7,347 nucleotides of DNA, taken from positions 1 through 7,347 of the forward strand of contig CAYTHL010000040.1 of assembly GCA_964437615.1 (NCBI GenBank), in the 5' to 3' direction. Below are positions 5,727 through 7,347 of the stretch, piece by piece. The notes under the pieces are model-generated. The model had not been told where the DNA came from and made no database searches. It saw only the letters and a list, made by a program, of their open reading frames with translations. Each line of letters begins with the position of its first letter. Within the stretch, counting starts at the first letter, position 1. This stretch comes from RGIG4790 sp964437615. Lineage in GTDB: Bacteria; Bacillota; Clostridia; Christensenellales; UBA1242. Position numbers and translations under genes: made by a program.

Positions 5727-6230
5727 TTATTTGATTTGTATGTTTTGTACTTCAAGTAGTTCGGCACCATCTACCACTTCCCCAGCTTTTATAGCTGCCA
5801 TGATAGCCGACTTATTTGGCGCTTTTGTAATTTTTTCTGTTATAAACTCTTTTGCAAGTTTTTCTTCATCTAGTACGTTTACTTTTGTAGATTTTCTAAA
5901 AGTAATTGACACCTTTGCATCTTCTAGCTTGTTTATACCAAATGTTAGCAAAGCATTCTCTAATGTCTTTTTTAGCCTTTCCGCATTGTTTTCAGCTCTC
6001 TTGCGTTTTTCAAAAAGACGTTCTTCTTCGGCCTTGTACATTTCCGCATCTGCCTTTAATTGTTTAAACACAACAGCATACTGTTTGCACTTTTCCCTGG
6101 CTTCTTCTTGGTTTATGTCAAGCAACTGTAATAGCTCCACATCTACCTCGCCAGTTTCTTCGTCTATAGAATTGCTTAGCAATTCATAGAGTTTTGCTTG
6201 GTCTTGGGTTAAATCATAAAGTGTTGCCAT
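5727..6230 (-). CDS. Siphovirus Gp157-like protein
   Basis: A 167-aa protein recognised by its order: an N-terminal MATLYDLTQDQAKLYELL segment with acidic DEETGEVD, a long central coiled coil (about 43-98, rich in Lys/Glu, EEERLFEKRKRAENNAERL), and the C-terminal signature VSITFRKSTKVNVLDEEKL...PNKSAIMAAIKAGEVVDGAELL. The family is named after a protein of Streptococcus thermophilus phage Sfi. Family descriptions mention raised phage resistance in carriers, but the molecular role is not settled, and its constant place beside ERF/RecT-type genes points to the recombination step. GGAGG stands 8 bases before ATG 6230 and the previous stop is 3 bases upstream of the start. Confidence 0.88.
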   Translation of the reverse strand: MATLYDLTQDQAKLYELLSNSIDEETGEVDVELLQLLDINQEEAREKCKQYAVVFKQLKADAEMYKAEEERLFEKRKRAENNAERLKKTLENALLTFGINKLEDAKVSITFRKSTKVNVLDEEKLAKEFITEKITKAPNKSAIMAAIKAGEVVDGAELLEVQNIQIK

Positions 6231-6233
6231 TTT

Positions 6234-6482
6234 CTAATCCTCCAGCCCTAATTTTCTAAGTGCTTCTTTTGTTTGTGAATTAGCGGTCTGCAATTCCTCA
6301 ACTCTATTTTGATAGCATCTTAATTTGTTTATTGCTTGCATAAGCTCAAACAAGTATTTATCAAATTCTTGTGGATTGCTAGGCGAAAGATTGTCTGCCA
6401 AAAAAACAATTTTCTCTGCACATTCACTGCGACTTTTTGAGATAGCCTCTGTAAAGGCTTCAATTTCTAATATTTTTTTCAT
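6234..6482 (-). CDS. Small helical phage protein, 82 aa
   Basis: ATG 6482 follows AAGGAAGGG. The protein reads MKKILEIEAFTEAISKSRSE.. and is almost entirely predicted helix: residues 1-30, then a break at SPSNPQ (33-38), then a long amphipathic helix (EFDKYLFELMQAINKLRCYQNRVEELQ) of coiled-coil type ending in KLGLED. No known family was identified. It is the first gene of the tight operon after the 117-bp structured gap and lies 3 bp from the Gp157-like gene, whose ribosome site is in its last codons. It may partner the coiled coil of that protein; this is a guess from adjacency. Confidence 0.75.
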   Translation of the reverse strand: MKKILEIEAFTEAISKSRSECAEKIVFLADNLSPSNPQEFDKYLFELMQAINKLRCYQNRVEELQTANSQTKEALRKLGLED

Positions 6483-6503
6483 AAATTTACCCTTCCTTAT
6501 TTA

Positions 6504-6519
6504 AATTTGTTTGCAAACT
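6504..6519. promoter_or_regulatory. Operator-like palindrome (copy 2), upstream of the 82-aa gene
   Basis: aatttgtttgcaaact contains the 10-bp perfect palindrome GTTTGCAAAC. It matches 14 of 16 bases with the motif at 6913-6928 on the other side of the ribbon-helix-helix gene. It sits 22-37 bases before ATG 6482, so a bound protein could block transcription into the recombination genes. Possible binder: the adjacent ribbon-helix-helix protein (inferred). Confidence 0.4.
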
Positions 6520-6571
6520 TTGTAATATGTGTGGTAAACTATAAAAGAGGTTGTACCTCACATATAAAGTT

Positions 6572-6617
6572 GAACTATTAGGTAAGTTTACTAGGCTCTC
6601 TAATAGTTCTTTTTTTG
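6572..6617 (+). terminator. Plus-strand Rho-independent terminator overlapping the regulator's stop codon
   Basis: The arms gaactattag (6572-6581) and ctaatagttc (6600-6609) are perfect 10-bp complements with an 18-base loop. On the plus strand the right arm runs straight into a T tract (6608-6616, then gttttt). On the minus strand the hairpin is followed by AACTTTATATG, with no proper U run, so the termination signal points rightward, against all genes here. The right arm contains the TAG stop of the regulator gene. It may end an antisense or small RNA. Confidence 0.55.
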
Positions 6618-6806
6618 TTTTTCGTATTTGTCACGCTCGTAGCGCTCTATATACTCTTTAATCGCAAGGCGCACAACAGCACTTATAGTTCTTTCTTGTT
6701 CAACCGCAGTCCTTGATAGTGCCTTGTGCATCTCGTAGGTCACATAAACCCCTAAGCATACCTTATTGGCATCTTCAGTATTAGTGCTTAATCCAATATG
6801 TGGCAT
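6600..6806 (-). CDS. Ribbon-helix-helix (Arc/CopG-type) regulator, 68 aa
   Basis: A 68-aa protein with a ribbon-helix-helix fold. The strand LGVYVTYEM is at about 18-26, helix A (HKALSRTAVEQE) at 27-38, the turn and helix B (TISAVVRLAIKEYIERYE) at 40-57, and a basic tail (RDKYEKQKKNY) at 58-68. Such proteins bind DNA as dimers through the beta ribbon and are often autorepressors, plasmid copy regulators or antitoxins. No toxin gene is adjacent. AGGAGG is 8 bases before ATG 6806, but a terminator-like hairpin with seven Us ends directly against this site. It is the first gene after the 16S spacer, standing where a phage repressor or early regulator could be. The near-identical palindromic motifs flanking it are candidate operators. 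Confidence 0.8.
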   Translation of the reverse strand: MPHIGLSTNTEDANKVCLGVYVTYEMHKALSRTAVEQERTISAVVRLAIKEYIERYERDKYEKQKKNY

Positions 6807-6821
6807 ATTCTTTACCTCCTC

Positions 6822-6850
6822 AAAAAAATAGACTTGTCTAGCAAGACAAG
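6822..6850 (-). terminator. Terminator/attenuator hairpin immediately before the regulator's ribosome site
   Basis: On the minus strand CTTGTCT-TGCT-AGACAAG forms a perfect 7-bp stem with a 4-base loop, then TCTA and seven Us (6828-6822), then GAGGAGG of the regulator gene. The form is that of an intrinsic terminator. There is no room for a promoter between it and the gene, so transcription must read through it. Confidence 0.6.
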
Positions 6851-6866
6851 CCTATTATTGAGTAAT

Positions 6867-6902
6867 AAAAAAGTTCCTGCTTGACTTACTATCACAGGAA
6901 CT
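6867..6902 (-). terminator. Upstream terminator-like hairpin in the leader
   Basis: On the minus strand AGTTCCTG (6902-6895) and CAGGAACT (6879-6872) form a perfect 8-bp stem around a 15-base loop, followed by a run of Us (6872-6867). The loop holds AAGTCAAGC, which can pair with the 5' arm of the next hairpin at 8 of 9 positions. The loop is large for an intrinsic terminator, so strength is uncertain. Confidence 0.5.
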
Positions 6903-6912
6903 ATAACATAAC

Positions 6913-6928
6913 AATTTATTTGCAAATT
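6913..6928. promoter_or_regulatory. Operator-like palindrome (copy 1), overlapping a possible -10 box
   Basis: aatttatttgcaaatt contains the 10-bp palindrome ATTTGCAAAT and matches the site at 6504-6519 at 14 of 16 bases. It overlaps the TATAAT at 6931-6926 by three bases, as a repressor site would. Confidence 0.4.
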
Positions 6929-6954
6929 ATAAAATAGTTTTTGGTGTTTAAATA
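6926..6954 (-). promoter_or_regulatory. Possible promoter of the early operon
   Basis: A perfect TATAAT (6931-6926, minus strand) is 17 bases after TATTTA (6954-6949), which is a poor -35 match (2 of 6). It is the best -10 between the rRNA terminator and the first gene. A transcript from here would carry both leader hairpins. The AT-rich setting makes chance matches likely. Confidence 0.3.
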
Positions 6955-6958
6955 CATT

Positions 6959-6994
6959 AAAAAAATGAGCGCGGGACCCGCACTCATTTTTTTT
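6959..6994. terminator. Strong bidirectional Rho-independent terminator
   Basis: The stem tgag/ctca plus gcggg/cccgc (6965-6987, one C-A mismatch) is flanked by seven A on the left and eight T on the right, so either strand gives a GC-rich hairpin followed by a U run. It would stop transcription leaving the 16S spacer leftward and any antisense transcription going right. It marks the boundary between rRNA spacer and phage DNA. Confidence 0.8.
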
Positions 6995-7157
6995 ATTTAT
7001 CTTTAACAATGTGAATATAATAGTTTTTCAAGGCTCGTTCGGTATTTGATGTGTTTACTGTCACATCAACAGGTACCGTTTTGGTACAAAACTTTTGTTG
7101 CATTTAAGTTACCCTAAATGCTCATCGACAAGATGTAGTGACATTCACTACTCCTTT
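6995..7157 (-). other. 16S-downstream rRNA spacer, no tRNA, 23S missing
   Basis: This holds spacer RNA structure rather than genes. A perfect GTAGTGA-ATG-TCACTAC hairpin lies just after the 16S end (7151-7135). A GCATTTA...TAAATGC pair, a GTACC...GGTAC pair and TGATGTG...CACATCA follow. At about 7039-7021 is AACGAGCCTTGAAAAACTA, like the CTTTGAAAACT box that usually precedes 23S in Bacillota. No tRNA cloverleaf was seen, and the 23S 5' end, expected soon after, does not follow; the terminator does. Confidence 0.6.

Positions 7158-7347
<190 letters not shown>

Noticed and set aside
2741..6189. Other plus-strand open frames (2741-2971, 3308-3577, 4084-4296, 4918-5154, 5135-5350, 5665-6189)
   Set aside because: Each is antisense to a recognised or well-supported minus-strand gene, with Ser/Leu/Phe-rich low-complexity translations typical of reverse complements of Lys/Glu-rich proteins.
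6900..6912. Leader peptide ATG-TTA-TAG ahead of the hairpins
   Set aside because: Two codons, no ribosome site and no run of a regulatory amino acid, so there is no support for translation-controlled attenuation.
6812..7009. 65-aa open frame on the minus strand across the spacer and leader
   Set aside because: It runs through the bidirectional terminator and both leader hairpins, has no ribosome site, and its translation resembles no protein.

Overview
This AT-rich window looks like part of the genome of a Bacillota host, probably a clostridial one. The right edge (7158-7347) is the 3' end of a 16S rRNA gene on the minus strand, with the usual anti-Shine-Dalgarno end. Everything from 6806 leftward reads as the early (replication and recombination) module of a tailed temperate phage, a siphovirus-type prophage. 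The host assignment rests on the 16S fragment, the strong GGAGG ribosome sites and the phage families, so it is an inference.

Layout, in the direction of transcription (right to left, all minus strand): 16S 3' end; about 160 bp of rRNA spacer ending in a strong bidirectional terminator (6959-6994); a 150-bp leader with a possible promoter and two terminator-like hairpins; a ribbon-helix-helix regulator (6600-6806); a 117-bp structured intergenic region; then a nearly gapless operon. The operon runs: small coiled-coil protein, Gp157-like protein, ERF single-strand annealing protein, SSB, RusA Holliday-junction resolvase, winged-helix protein, replisome organiser, sigma-region-4-like regulator, a small unknown protein, a small membrane protein, a C5 cytosine DNA methyltransferase, an acidic small protein, a CxxCxxC mini-protein, and a Cys-cluster/coiled-coil protein that runs off the left edge. 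Genes overlap or abut (ATGA, 8-41 bp overlaps), and most have a Shine-Dalgarno inside the preceding gene, so translation is probably coupled along one long transcript.

How it works together: the replisome organiser would open the phage origin and recruit the host helicase. ERF, SSB and RusA would handle annealing, strand protection and branch resolution. The methyltransferase would modify the replicated DNA, and the sigma-like protein probably switches on later genes. No integrase, CI-type repressor, terminase or structural gene is present.

The most notable signal is inside the replisome-organiser gene. Ten perfectly contiguous 11-bp units (3461-3570) keep an invariant G, C and final T. Because 11 is not a multiple of 3, the same DNA motif is read in all three frames. 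This argues for selection on DNA, as expected of an iteron origin of replication. Other points are a leader with two tandem terminators and a possible competing antiterminator helix just ahead of the regulator's ribosome site, a near-identical 16-bp motif on both sides of the regulator gene, a plus-strand terminator overlapping the regulator's stop, and the abrupt junction between a 16S spacer lacking its 23S gene and the phage early module.
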